Shown piece by piece: positions 24,984 to 34,662 of a stretch of DNA of 64,000 nt. The stretch lies in assembly GCF_965230735.1 (NCBI RefSeq), contig NZ_OZ246016.1, positions 2,666,001 to 2,730,000 of the forward strand. The letters are read 5' to 3'. This DNA is from Motiliproteus sp965230735 (GTDB lineage: Bacteria > Pseudomonadota > Gammaproteobacteria > Pseudomonadales > Balneatricaceae). Within the stretch, counting starts at the first letter, position 1, and each line of letters starts with the position of its first letter. Made by a program: the position numbers and the translations under genes. The notes beneath the pieces were generated by a model, which had not been told where the DNA came from, made no database searches, and saw nothing but the letters and a program-made list of their open reading frames with translations.

Positions 24984-26783
24984 TTACTGTTCAAAGCACT
25001 CTTCACCGGCCATTGCTGATAGCGATTCTGCGGCACAGATTTCCGCCAGGTAACCGACTCGCGGAAGTAGCTGGACTGCGAAGAACTCGGCACTTGAGAT
25101 CTTGCTGTCCCACAGTGGATCCAGTGCTTGGCCGGACTCCTCGGCCTGGCGCTGCAGCTGAGCGGCGGCCACCGCCGCCTGACCCAGCAGACCACCGCCA
25201 ACCAAAAAGCCGCTGAGCATCAGGAAGTGGACGCAAATACCGGCGTTCAGTTCGGCCCGGTCGTTGCCCTCTTCCAAAATCTTGCGCAGCGCCGAACTGG
25301 CTGCATCGATCGCCTTGAGCAGTTTACGACCGGTCTTGGCCAGACGCGGATCGGATCCGGTTTCCAACTGACGCGCCGTCTGGGTCAGTTCCGCCAGCAA
25401 TGAACGGTAGCTCTCGCCCTGGTCCATCTGCAGCTTACGGCCGATCAGATCCAGCGCCTGGATACCGGTGGTTCCTTCGTAAATCGGCAAAATCCGTGCA
25501 TCACGGAAATGCTGAGCGGCACCGGTTTCTTCGATAAAGCCCATACCACCGTGGATCTGCACGTTCAGGCTGGTCAGTTCCTGGGCAAACTCGGTCATCC
25601 ATCCCTTGACGATCGGCGTCATCAGCTCCGCCCTCAACTGATGGGCCTTGGCCTGCTCGGCATCACCAGCGATCTGGGCACGATCCAGCTCAGCCGATGC
25701 GACCAATGCCAGCGCACGCATCGCTTCGCTGCCGGTCTTGAGGGTCAACAGCATTCGGCGCACGTCCGGGTACTCGATAATCGGCTTGGCACTGCCGTCG
25801 GCTCGCTTACCCTGGGTGCGCTCACGGGCATAGGACAGACCCTGCTGGTAGGCACGCTCGGAGATCGACAGGCCTTGCAGACCGACCGACTGGCGGGCGC
25901 TGTTCATCATCGTGAACATGTACATCAGGCCACGATTGGGCTCACCGACCAGGTAACCGATCGCACCACCCTCGTCGCCAAAGCTCAGCACGCAGGTGGG
26001 GCTGCCGTGGATGCCCAGCTTGTGTTCCAGCGACACACAGCGAACATCGTTCATCTCGGCCGGTTCACCGTTCTCATCCAGCAGGAACTTGGGCACCACA
26101 AACAGCGAAATACCCTTCACCCCTGCCGGCGCATCCGGCAGGCGGGCCAGCACCAGATGAACGATATTGTCGGTCATCTGATGGTCACCCCAGGTGATAA
26201 AGATTTTCTGACCGCTGATGCGGTAGTGATCGCCCTCAGCCACGGCTTTGGTGCTGACCGCCGCCAGATCCGAACCGGCATTGGGCTCGGTCAGGTTCAT
26301 AGTGCCGGTCCAACGGCCACTGATCAGGTGCTCAAGATACTGCTGTTGCAGCACCTCGCTACCGTGGGCACAGAGAGCTTCGATGGCCCCCTGGCTCAGC
26401 ATCGGACAGAGCGCAAAGGCCATGTTGGCCGAGTGCCAGATCTCGTTGACCGCGGTACCCAAAACTTGGGGCAACTGCTGACCACCGAACTCCTCTTCGG
26501 CGGTCAACGAGGTCCAACCGGCCTCGGCAAACTGCTGGTAGGCTTCGCTGAAGCCCGGCGTCTGTTGCACGCCCTGCTCATTCAAGGTCGCGCCCTGCTG
26601 GTCGCCGACGCTATTGAGCGGCGCCAACACTTCGGATGCGAAACGGCCGGCTTCGCTGATCACGGCGCTGGCCAGTTCCTGGTTGACCCCATCGAGGTTC
26701 AACTGCTGGCTCAGCTCATCGAAGTTGACCAGATTCTCGAGGATAAACTCGGCATCGCGGTAGGGATGGAAGTAATCAGACAT
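24984..26783 (-). CDS. dmdC: Acyl-CoA dehydrogenase, DmdC-like
   Basis: A 599-residue FAD enzyme of the long acyl-CoA dehydrogenase class with an extra C-terminal helical domain. Landmarks are TGTMNLTEPNAGSDLAAV, YRISGQKIFITWGDHQM, LEHKLGIHGSPTCVL and the active-site region ILPIYEGTTGIQALDLIGRK. Length and architecture match the group annotated as 3-methylmercaptopropionyl-CoA dehydrogenase (DmdC), but many members of that group act on other short acyl-CoAs. The acyl-CoA ligase gene lies 111 bp upstream, so the two probably form an operon. The substrate assignment is an inference and dmdA and dmdD are not in the window. Confidence 0.8.
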   Translation of the reverse strand: MSDYFHPYRDAEFILENLVNFDELSQQLNLDGVNQELASAVISEAGRFASEVLAPLNSVGDQQGATLNEQGVQQTPGFSEAYQQFAEAGWTSLTAEEEFGGQQLPQVLGTAVNEIWHSANMAFALCPMLSQGAIEALCAHGSEVLQQQYLEHLISGRWTGTMNLTEPNAGSDLAAVSTKAVAEGDHYRISGQKIFITWGDHQMTDNIVHLVLARLPDAPAGVKGISLFVVPKFLLDENGEPAEMNDVRCVSLEHKLGIHGSPTCVLSFGDEGGAIGYLVGEPNRGLMYMFTMMNSARQSVGLQGLSISERAYQQGLSYARERTQGKRADGSAKPIIEYPDVRRMLLTLKTGSEAMRALALVASAELDRAQIAGDAEQAKAHQLRAELMTPIVKGWMTEFAQELTSLNVQIHGGMGFIEETGAAQHFRDARILPIYEGTTGIQALDLIGRKLQMDQGESYRSLLAELTQTARQLETGSDPRLAKTGRKLLKAIDAASSALRKILEEGNDRAELNAGICVHFLMLSGFLVGGGLLGQAAVAAAQLQRQAEESGQALDPLWDSKISSAEFFAVQLLPRVGYLAEICAAESLSAMAGEECFEQ

Positions 26784-26894
26784 AACAACTCCCGAGCCGG
26801 CAGTGATTGACCATCACCGGCATCGTTATCGGTAGAAAATGGGAAAATCCGGCTACCGCCTGTAGCGGCAGCCGGTAGGAACGGATGACAACGA

Positions 26895-28529
26895 TCAGTC
26901 TTCGTTGGCCCGGTCGCGCAGCTCGAACTTCCGGATCTTGCCGGTGGAGGTTTTCGGCAGACCACCGAACACCACTCGAGACGGCGCCTTGAAGCGCGCC
27001 AAATGCTCGCGGCAGAAGTCGATGATGTCCTGCTCGGTGCAGTCTTCGCCGTCTTTCAGGGTGACGAAGGCGCAAGGCGTCTCGCCCCACTTCTCGTCTG
27101 CCATGGCTACCACGGCGGCTTCGGCGATCATCGGGTGACGGTAGAGCACGTCTTCCACTTCGATACTGGAAATGTTCTCACCGCCGGAGATGATGATGTC
27201 CTTGGAGCGATCCTTGATCTCGATGTAACCGTCTTCGTGCCAAACCGCCAGATCACCTGAGTGGAACCAACCGCCGTCAAAGGACTTGGCTGTGGTGGCC
27301 GGGTTCTTCAGGTAGCCCTTCATCACCAGGTTACCGCGCATAAAGATCTCACCCAGGGTCTTGCCGTCGCGAGCCACCGGCTGCAGCGTGGTCGGATCGG
27401 CAACCATCAGACCGTCGAGCATCGGCGCACGCACACCCTGACGGGCTTTGAGCTTAGCTTTCTCTTCCAGCGGCTGATCATTCCATTCGTCGTGCCAGGC
27501 ACAGACAACCGAGGGGCCGTAGGTTTCGGTCAGACCGTAAACGTGGGTGACTTCGAAGCCCATGGACTCCATCCCTTCGATAACAGCGGCAGGCGGCGCA
27601 GCACCGGCGGTCATCACCTTGACCTGATGCTCAATGCCGTCCTTCATGCTGTCGGGGGCATTATTGAGCATGTTCAGTACGATCGGTGCACCACAGAAGT
27701 AGCCGACCTTCTCAGCCTTGATCAGCTCGTAGATCGCATCGGGACGTACCTGACGCAGGCAGACATTGACCCCGGCCATCGCTGCGACGGTCCAGGGGAA
27801 ACACCAGCCGTTGCAGTGGAACATCGGCAGCGTCCACAGATAGACCGGATGCTGACCCATGCCCCAGGAGACGGCATTGCTGATCGCATTCAGGTAGGCG
27901 CCACGGTGATGGTAGACCACCCCTTTCGGATCACCGGTGGTACCGGAGGTGTAGTTCAGCGTGATCGCATCCCACTCGTCGCCCGGCAGCTGCCAGTCGT
28001 ACTGGGGCTCACCCTGATCGAGAAACGCTTCGTAATCCAGCTCGCCCAGCAGTTCGCCGCTGGTCCAGGTCGGATCATCGATGCCAACCACCAGGGGCTT
28101 TTCTTCCAGCTTGGCCAGGGCTTCATTCACCACTTCACCAAACTCTTTGTCGACGAACAGCACCTTGGTTTCGGCGTGTTTGAGAATAAAAGCAAAGCTC
28201 TCGGCATCCAGGCGAATATTGATGGCGTTCAATACCGCTCCGCACATCGGTACGGCGAAGTGCAGCTCGAAATGCTCCGGAATATTGGGGGCGATAATCG
28301 AAACGGTATCACCCTTGCCGATGCCCTGCTTGCTCAGTGCGCTGGCCATCTGCTGGCAGCGCTGGTAAGTCTCGGCCCAGTTGCGACGGACCGGTCCATG
28401 AACCATCGCCGCACGATTGGGATAAACAGAAGCTGCGCGCTCAAGAAAGCTCAGCGGCGACAGCGAGGAAAAATTAGCGGCTTGCTTATCAAGGTCGCGC
28501 TCGTAGGCGCTGCTGTTGTTATTAACCAC
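26895..28529 (-). CDS. dmdB: Acyl-CoA ligase, DmdB-like
   Basis: A 544-residue ANL-superfamily adenylate-forming enzyme. The P-loop-like motif is NYTSGTTGDPKGVVYHHRG, the A5 motif is HVYGLTETYGP, the A7 region is GWFHSGDLAVWHEDGYIEI, and the catalytic Lys lies in LPKTSTGKIRKFELR. It resembles 3-methylmercaptopropionyl-CoA and short/medium-chain acyl-CoA ligases. I chose the GTG at 28529 because AAAGGAG precedes it and the family N-terminus fits. The in-frame ATGs further upstream would add a Cys-rich tail of unlikely sequence. It lies just upstream of the dmdC-like gene on the same strand. Confidence 0.82.
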   Translation of the reverse strand: MVNNNSSAYERDLDKQAANFSSLSPLSFLERAASVYPNRAAMVHGPVRRNWAETYQRCQQMASALSKQGIGKGDTVSIIAPNIPEHFELHFAVPMCGAVLNAINIRLDAESFAFILKHAETKVLFVDKEFGEVVNEALAKLEEKPLVVGIDDPTWTSGELLGELDYEAFLDQGEPQYDWQLPGDEWDAITLNYTSGTTGDPKGVVYHHRGAYLNAISNAVSWGMGQHPVYLWTLPMFHCNGWCFPWTVAAMAGVNVCLRQVRPDAIYELIKAEKVGYFCGAPIVLNMLNNAPDSMKDGIEHQVKVMTAGAAPPAAVIEGMESMGFEVTHVYGLTETYGPSVVCAWHDEWNDQPLEEKAKLKARQGVRAPMLDGLMVADPTTLQPVARDGKTLGEIFMRGNLVMKGYLKNPATTAKSFDGGWFHSGDLAVWHEDGYIEIKDRSKDIIISGGENISSIEVEDVLYRHPMIAEAAVVAMADEKWGETPCAFVTLKDGEDCTEQDIIDFCREHLARFKAPSRVVFGGLPKTSTGKIRKFELRDRANED

Positions 28530-28796
28530 GGTTAGTGCTCCTTTTCTGGCGTGCCAGCAACACGGTATGCCCTTGACCATCCTCACTGATGAGCAAGCGG
28601 ATACCTCGAATAACACCAAACTAGCGTTGCAGCGTAACTGGACTATTGCCCAAATCTAACCAAATGTAACATTCGTCGTTTTCGGCACTTTCTTTGTGCT
28701 AAAGTCGCGTCCCAGTCGATCAAAATCGCTGCTTCCTTGTCGGGCCGAGCCATGCCGTTTGGGCACTCGCGCCCAGATCAGTTCACCGGAAACACC

Positions 28797-31730
28797 ATGC
28801 GACTACCGTTTCGCCTCTCGGCCATCACCACCCGATTCTTTGCCTTGATGCTGGCAATGATTGCCACGCTGTTTGTTTCCTTTTACTGGTATTCGGTACC
28901 ACTGATCGAAGAAAAGGTAGTTGAGATCGAGCACAACGCCAGCCGTATCGCCCTGAACAACATCTACGAGCTGGCCACCCGGATGCACCTGGATGCCGAG
29001 GGCTACCGTCAGCAGGCGCTCGAATCACAAAAGCAGCGACTGGAATCGGTTGTCAGTCTGACCGGCGACTTCATTGCCAGCCTTCAGGATATCCTGGGGC
29101 AACAAGGGTATACCGAGGCTGAACTCTGGCCGATGATCTTTCAGCAGTTGCGTCATTTCAGGGCAGATCAGGATACCTATCTCTGGATTGCCGATTACGA
29201 TTACCGGCTGTTGTCCCACCCAACCGACGCCTTCGATGGCCGTGATGCGGCTCAGCTGCGTGACAGTGATGGACGGCTGATCGTCCCCAATCTGGTCGAA
29301 TTGGCGATCAACGAAGGGGAAGGTTTCTACCCCTACCGCTGGCCCAAACTGGGGCAAAGCCGCGAACTGGAAAAGTACAGTTATGTCCGTCACTTTCCGC
29401 AATGGGGCATCGTGATCGGTTCCGGGGTTTACCTGGACGAGATCGAGCAGCAGATCGAGAATCAGAAACTCAAGGCCCTGGATGAGCTACGACGCGCCTT
29501 CGAGCAGATCACCATCGCCAATAACGGCTATCTGTTCGTGTTCGACCCCCAGGCCAACATGTTGATTCACCCCAACCCCAACATCGACGGCCACAACTTC
29601 GCCCAGCTCAACAACCCGGTCAGCGGGCGCCCTATCGTTGACGATTTGATCGCGGTTTCCGACAGTGGTACTGAGGCGATCTATCGCTGGGACAGCCCGG
29701 AAGACCCGGGCAACTATGTCTATGACAAGCTCTCGCTGGTGCGCCATATTCCCGGCTTCGACTGGTATATCAGCTCGTCGGTCTATGTCGATGATCTACG
29801 TTCTAGCGCCGAGCTGTTGAGCACCCGGATCATGGTGATCGCCGCGCTGGCGCTGATACTGGCGTCACTGATGGCGCTGATCTTCGCCGACTGGATCACC
29901 GAGCCGATCCGGCGTCTGTCCCGGACCGCGGCCAAGGTCAGCCGCGGCCAACTCAATGCCAAGAGCGGCATTCGCCGCAGTGACGAGTTGGGGCTGCTGG
30001 CCGAGTCATTCGACTCGATGGTCGATCAGCTGTCGGGCAATATCCAGACCCTGGATGAGCGGGTTCAAAAGCGTACCGCCCAGCTGCAAAGCTCCAACCA
30101 GGAGCTGTTGCGCGCCTTCGATGATCTCCAGGCCACCCGTGACGAACTCGAAATCCTGGAGCGGCGGCAGCGGATGATTCTCGACGCACTGCCGGCGCAG
30201 ATCGCCTATATCGACACCAAACAGCGTTTTGTGTTTGCCAACCGCGGCTACGCGCAGATGTTCGGCCTGGAGAAGCAGAAGGTTGTCGGCGAACGGGTCG
30301 AGACCGTTCTCGGCACCAGCATGTATGAAGAGGTCCGCCCCCACATTGAACAGGCGCTGGCCGGCCACAGCCGTAACTACGAACACCGTGCGGAGCGTAA
30401 CGGCGAGCCGCTGATCACCCGCCGGATGCTACTGCCCTTCTACGATATTCGCGGCGGTGTCAGCGGTATTCTCAACCTGTCGATCGACATTACCAAAGAG
30501 AAGCAGACCGAAGCCCGTCTGGCCGAAGCCAACCGGATGCACGCGGTCGGCCAGATGTCCGGCGGAATCGCCCACGATTTCAATAACCTGCTGACAATCA
30601 TCCTGGGCAACCTGCTGGAACTGCAGGAGAAGCTCGAGCAACCGGCACTGGCCGATCGGCACCTGGCCCCCGCCGTCCGTGCGACCCGACGCGGTGCCGA
30701 CATTACCCGACGCTTGCTGGCCTTTGCTCGCCGCCAGCCCCTGGCACCGCAACGTCTGCCCTGTAAACAGCTGCTGGCGGAACTGCAGCTGCTGCTCAGC
30801 CCCTCACTGCCGGACAGCATCGAGCTGGAGATTTCGCTGGCCGCCAATACTCCCGCGGTCGATGTGGACCCGGGAAGATTTGAGGATGCGCTGGTCAATC
30901 TGGTGCTCAACTCGCGCTATGCGATGACCGACGGCGGCAAACTGCTGCTGCGGGTCGCGACCCGGCATATCGAACCGGCATCGGCCAACGAGCTGAACTT
31001 TGATGAAACACCGGCAGCCGGTGCCTATGTCAGCTTCAGCGTTATCGATCAGGGCGGCGGCTTTGCCGATGAGGCCCTGATCCGGGGTTTTGAACCCTTT
31101 TTCACCACCAAGCAGACCGGCGCCGGTTCCGGGCTGGGTCTGAGTATGGTCTACGGTTTTGTGAAGCAGTCACTCGGCTACATCAGGCTGGCGAACCATG
31201 GTGCAGGTGCAGAAGTCGAGATCCTGCTCCCGGCGGTTGAGGTCGGCTCAGAGCCGCTGGCGCTGCCCACACACCCGGCTCACAGTGAGTCAGCAGGTAC
31301 GGCCGCACCTGAGGCAGCCGTCCCAGCCGGCCATGACAAGGGGCTGATCCTGCTGGTGGAAGATAATCAGGACCTGCGTAGCCTGATCCGCGATCAACTG
31401 ATCGAGCTGGGGATGCTGGTCGTCGAGGCCGCCAATGGTGATGAAGCCCTGAACCTGCTGGGCAGCATCGACAACCTTTACGGGGTTGTCACCGATCTGA
31501 TGTTACCGGGCAGCGCTCAGGGGATCGATGTGGCACTGGCGGCCAGCCGGGTCCAGCCCCAGGCGCTGCAGGTGCTGATGACCGGCTACAGTGAAGCACT
31601 GGACGACCCGAGGCTGGAAGACCGTCCCCTGCTGCTTAAACCCTTTGATAAGACCTGTCTGCAACAGGCGCTGGCACAGGCCCAGCAACGCCTGCGCAGC
31701 TATTCAGGGAGCGACAACATTGAGCACTGA
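28797..31730 (+). CDS. Double-Cache hybrid sensor histidine kinase
   Basis: A 977-residue membrane kinase counted from the ATG at 28797. An N-terminal helix (LMLAMIATLFVSFYW) and a helix near residue 350 (IMVIAALALILASLMALIF) flank a periplasmic region with two single-Cache modules, each with a DxDxYLW or NNGYLFVFD element. HAMP, a coiled coil and a PAS domain follow. HisKA has His593 (GGIAHDFNNLL), the HATPase has GAGSGLGLSMVYG, and a C-terminal receiver has LLVEDNQD and VVTDLMLPG. Cache domains of this type usually bind small carboxylates or amines. Starts at TTG 28737 or ATG 28752 are possible. It overlaps the next regulator by 11 bp. Confidence 0.9.
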   Translation: MRLPFRLSAITTRFFALMLAMIATLFVSFYWYSVPLIEEKVVEIEHNASRIALNNIYELATRMHLDAEGYRQQALESQKQRLESVVSLTGDFIASLQDILGQQGYTEAELWPMIFQQLRHFRADQDTYLWIADYDYRLLSHPTDAFDGRDAAQLRDSDGRLIVPNLVELAINEGEGFYPYRWPKLGQSRELEKYSYVRHFPQWGIVIGSGVYLDEIEQQIENQKLKALDELRRAFEQITIANNGYLFVFDPQANMLIHPNPNIDGHNFAQLNNPVSGRPIVDDLIAVSDSGTEAIYRWDSPEDPGNYVYDKLSLVRHIPGFDWYISSSVYVDDLRSSAELLSTRIMVIAALALILASLMALIFADWITEPIRRLSRTAAKVSRGQLNAKSGIRRSDELGLLAESFDSMVDQLSGNIQTLDERVQKRTAQLQSSNQELLRAFDDLQATRDELEILERRQRMILDALPAQIAYIDTKQRFVFANRGYAQMFGLEKQKVVGERVETVLGTSMYEEVRPHIEQALAGHSRNYEHRAERNGEPLITRRMLLPFYDIRGGVSGILNLSIDITKEKQTEARLAEANRMHAVGQMSGGIAHDFNNLLTIILGNLLELQEKLEQPALADRHLAPAVRATRRGADITRRLLAFARRQPLAPQRLPCKQLLAELQLLLSPSLPDSIELEISLAANTPAVDVDPGRFEDALVNLVLNSRYAMTDGGKLLLRVATRHIEPASANELNFDETPAAGAYVSFSVIDQGGGFADEALIRGFEPFFTTKQTGAGSGLGLSMVYGFVKQSLGYIRLANHGAGAEVEILLPAVEVGSEPLALPTHPAHSESAGTAAPEAAVPAGHDKGLILLVEDNQDLRSLIRDQLIELGMLVVEAANGDEALNLLGSIDNLYGVVTDLMLPGSAQGIDVALAASRVQPQALQVLMTGYSEALDDPRLEDRPLLLKPFDKTCLQQALAQAQQRLRSYSGSDNIEH

Positions 31731-32430
31731 AGCGCTGATCTACGTCATCGAGGACGAACCCGATCTGGGCCGTCTGATCACTGAGACCCTGGTTGATTTC
31801 GGCTATCGGGCACAACTGTTCACGACCGGCAAAGAGGCGGAGCGATCGCTGCTTCGCGACCGCCCTAACCTCTGCGTGATCGATCTTGGCCTGCCGGACA
31901 TGGACGGGCTCAATCTGGTACGGCAGCTCCACGACGATGATGAGATGGGCATCATTATCATCTCCGGCCGGGCCAGCCTACCCGACAAGGTGCTGGGGTT
32001 GGAACTGGGTGCCGATGACTACCTGGCTAAACCGTTCGAGCCGCGGGAGCTGATCGCTCGTGCCAAGAGCATTCTTCGCCGGATCGGTCATAGCGAAAAG
32101 GAGATCGACCAGCAACTGGCCCACTTCGGTGACTGGACCTTCCATAGCAGCAACCTGACCTTACGGCACCAGGATGGGCGGATCGAAAACCTCAGCGCCA
32201 CCGAAGCCAAAATGCTACAGGTATTGTTCAACAGCAGCGGCCGGATCATCAGCCGGGACCAGCTGCTGGGGGACTATCTGGAACCCTACGATCGCAGTAT
32301 CGATGTCAGAATCTCACGACTGCGGAAGAAGATCGAAACCGATCCGCAGCAACCAGAGCTGATTAAAACCATCTACGGTGCCGGTTACATGTTTACCGCC
32401 AAGGTAACCTGGAGCAAGGACGCAAGCTAA
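31720..32430 (+). CDS. PhoB-type response regulator, partner of the double-Cache kinase
   Basis: A 236-residue protein with a receiver domain (YVIEDEPDLG, phospho-acceptor Asp55 in VIDLGLPDMDG, YLAKPFEPREL) and a winged-helix output (LSATEAKMLQVLFNSSG ... RSIDVRISRLRKKIE ... IYGAGYMF). I chose the TTG at 31720. It sits inside the last codons of the kinase, with GGGAG about nine bases upstream. Residues before it in this frame (the other reading of the kinase end) are not receiver-like. Overlap with the kinase argues for translational coupling and a cognate pair. Targets are unknown. Confidence 0.9.
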   Translation: MSTEALIYVIEDEPDLGRLITETLVDFGYRAQLFTTGKEAERSLLRDRPNLCVIDLGLPDMDGLNLVRQLHDDDEMGIIIISGRASLPDKVLGLELGADDYLAKPFEPRELIARAKSILRRIGHSEKEIDQQLAHFGDWTFHSSNLTLRHQDGRIENLSATEAKMLQVLFNSSGRIISRDQLLGDYLEPYDRSIDVRISRLRKKIETDPQQPELIKTIYGAGYMFTAKVTWSKDAS

Positions 32431-32547
32431 GGCACTGAAGCTTTGCCGAGATCGGTGGACTTCAGCTTGATCCTGCACCCGGCACTGGCGCACCTCAGGC
32501 GTTTGCTGAAGCTGCAGGGGGCTGTTCACCGGTTGTTGGCAGGATGC

Positions 32548-34563
32548 CTAAACACCGACACGGAAAGGCTGTTCAATCAGCAGCTTTTCCAGCACCTCCG
32601 CCGTTACCGGACGGCTGTAGAGATAGCCCTGGATGAAGTCACACCCCATCGCCTTCAAACTGTCGGCTTGCTGCTGCTCTTCCACCCCTTCAGCGACCAC
32701 CAGCAGATCGAGCTGATGACCCATGTTAATCATCGACTCCACAATGGAGCCTTCCCGCTCGCTGGAACAGAGGTTCATGATGAAACTACGGTCGATCTTC
32801 AGGGTCGAGAAAGGATACCGCTTTAGGTAATCAAACGAAGCGTAACCGGTACCGAAGTCGTCCATGGCGAAATGGACCCCCATCGAACGGATCTGCTTCA
32901 TCATCTTGATCGCCCGATCGGTATCATCCAGCAGCGTACTCTCGGTCACCTCCAACTCAAGCACCGCCCCGTCCAACTGATGATGATTGATCAGTGCCTG
33001 CAATCGGTGGGGTAACGCCCGGTCGGTAAACTGGCGCGGCGACAGATTAACCGCCACCCTGACCGGACCGATCGATTTCTGCTGCCATTCGGCCAGTTGG
33101 CGACAGGCCTCACCGATGCACCAATCACCGATATCCAGAATCAGCCCGGACTCTTCGGCGAGGAAGACAAAGCGGTCCGGCGAGATCAGCCCTTTGGTCG
33201 GATGGTTCCAGCGAACCAGCGCTTCGGCGCTGATAATACGCCCCGTCTCAATGCAAACCTTTGGTTGATAAAGTAGCGCCAGTTCGTTGTTTTTGATGAC
33301 TTTATGCAGATCATTATGAAGATCCATCCGCTCTTTGACGCCTTCGAGCATCTCGTCATCATAAACGCGATAGCGGTGGGTCCGGTCGCTGCGTGCACCG
33401 GCGGTCGCGGCCTGTTTGATCAGATCAGCGGCCTTCACCTCCCCGTACGCAATCGCCACCCCCAGCTTGAAGTGCATAAAGAGCTCGTTATCGTGAACCT
33501 GAATCGGTGCTTTAAACCAGGCCAGTATCGATTCGCACAGTTGTAAAAACGCGGCGCTGTAATCGGCCTGACAGAGCAACGCAAACTCGTCCCCACCGAT
33601 ACGGGCAATACGCTGGATCGACAGGTCGGTACCCAGCATCGCCCGTAGCGAAGAGGCAACCTGACACAGCAGCTCGTCACCATAGTCATGGCCGTAGCTT
33701 TCATTGACCTGACGAAAATTGATCAGATCAAGCGACAGGACCGCCAACATCTGGTCCTGCGGTTTTTGCTGCAGAAACTCGACCACTTCACGTTCAAAGC
33801 TTTGCCGGTTCAGCAAACCGGTCAGCAGATCGTGCCGGCTGCTGAGTTCGTTGCGGCGCATCTCGGTGATATCGCTGCAAGTTACGCTGAAACGCTGGTT
33901 GTCGGGATTGAGCTGAATTGCCAGCGAAAACAGGCCGATACTTTTATCCCGCCGTAGCAGCCAAAGCTCGCTACGCCAGTGTTGTTGAGTGCCGATATCC
34001 TGCTCGACCTGGGTGCGGCTCAGTTCCGGGATCAGATCGAACAGCGACTTGCCGACCAACTCCTCTTCACGATGGCCGGTCAGCTCCAACTGGGCCTGAT
34101 TGACTGCCAGGATCCGGTACTGCGGATCCAACAACGCCATTCCCTGGTTTGACTGCTGAAAGACCCGATCGTAATCACTCTGGACGTTCAACGCTTCGGT
34201 ATGGGCAAAGGCCTCATCGAGGCTCTGGCGCAGCTCGTCACGGTTCCAGGGTTTGCTGATGAACTTGCTGATCGCGCCGTTATTGATAGCGTAGGTGAGC
34301 GCATCGAAGTCGGTATAACCGGACAACAGCAATCGGGTGGTATTGGGGTATTTTTGTTGAACGACGGCGAACAGCTCGGCGCCGGTCATACCCGGCATCC
34401 GCTGATCCGACACGATGACATCGACTTTTTCCCGGGCCAGGACTTCCAGCGCTTGCTGTCCCCCGCCGGCGGTGAGTATTCGGAAAGGCGCTTTGCGGAA
34501 CAAGCGTTGGAACGACTGGATGATGTTGACCTCATCATCCACGATGAGCACCGTCTGCTGCAC
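32548..34563 (-). CDS. REC-PAS-GGDEF-EAL cyclic-di-GMP regulator
   Basis: A 671-residue protein in four parts. The receiver domain has VDDE and Asp53 in IVSDQRMPGM, then a RpfG-like SKPWNRDEL segment. A PAS domain follows near residue 130. A diguanylate cyclase domain has an intact GGDEF near residue 323, and a phosphodiesterase domain has SAEALVRWNHP, NLSPRQF, DDFGTGYASF and AEGVEE. Both catalytic signatures are intact, so it could make or degrade cyclic di-GMP. A typical I-site RxxD is not obvious before the GGDEF. It is convergent with the kinase/regulator pair and may share its input, but no direct link is visible. Confidence 0.92.
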   Translation of the reverse strand: MQQTVLIVDDEVNIIQSFQRLFRKAPFRILTAGGGQQALEVLAREKVDVIVSDQRMPGMTGAELFAVVQQKYPNTTRLLLSGYTDFDALTYAINNGAISKFISKPWNRDELRQSLDEAFAHTEALNVQSDYDRVFQQSNQGMALLDPQYRILAVNQAQLELTGHREEELVGKSLFDLIPELSRTQVEQDIGTQQHWRSELWLLRRDKSIGLFSLAIQLNPDNQRFSVTCSDITEMRRNELSSRHDLLTGLLNRQSFEREVVEFLQQKPQDQMLAVLSLDLINFRQVNESYGHDYGDELLCQVASSLRAMLGTDLSIQRIARIGGDEFALLCQADYSAAFLQLCESILAWFKAPIQVHDNELFMHFKLGVAIAYGEVKAADLIKQAATAGARSDRTHRYRVYDDEMLEGVKERMDLHNDLHKVIKNNELALLYQPKVCIETGRIISAEALVRWNHPTKGLISPDRFVFLAEESGLILDIGDWCIGEACRQLAEWQQKSIGPVRVAVNLSPRQFTDRALPHRLQALINHHQLDGAVLELEVTESTLLDDTDRAIKMMKQIRSMGVHFAMDDFGTGYASFDYLKRYPFSTLKIDRSFIMNLCSSEREGSIVESMINMGHQLDLLVVAEGVEEQQQADSLKAMGCDFIQGYLYSRPVTAEVLEKLLIEQPFRVGV

Positions 34564-34611
34564 TACGGATTCCTTCCTCAGGGTTCGCAGCTGTCAGATT
34601 AACAGGTCTCA

Positions 34612-34643
34612 GACAAAAAAAAAGCGGGCCGCAAAGCCCGCTT
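34612..34643 (-). terminator. Intrinsic terminator of prpE
   Basis: On the minus strand AAGCGGGC-TTTGC-GGCCCGCTT is followed by a run of nine T. It begins 20 bp after the prpE stop and lies between two leftward genes, so it separates prpE from the cyclic-di-GMP gene. Confidence 0.85.
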
Positions 34644-34662
34644 ATTCGGTGGTCGTGAGGCC

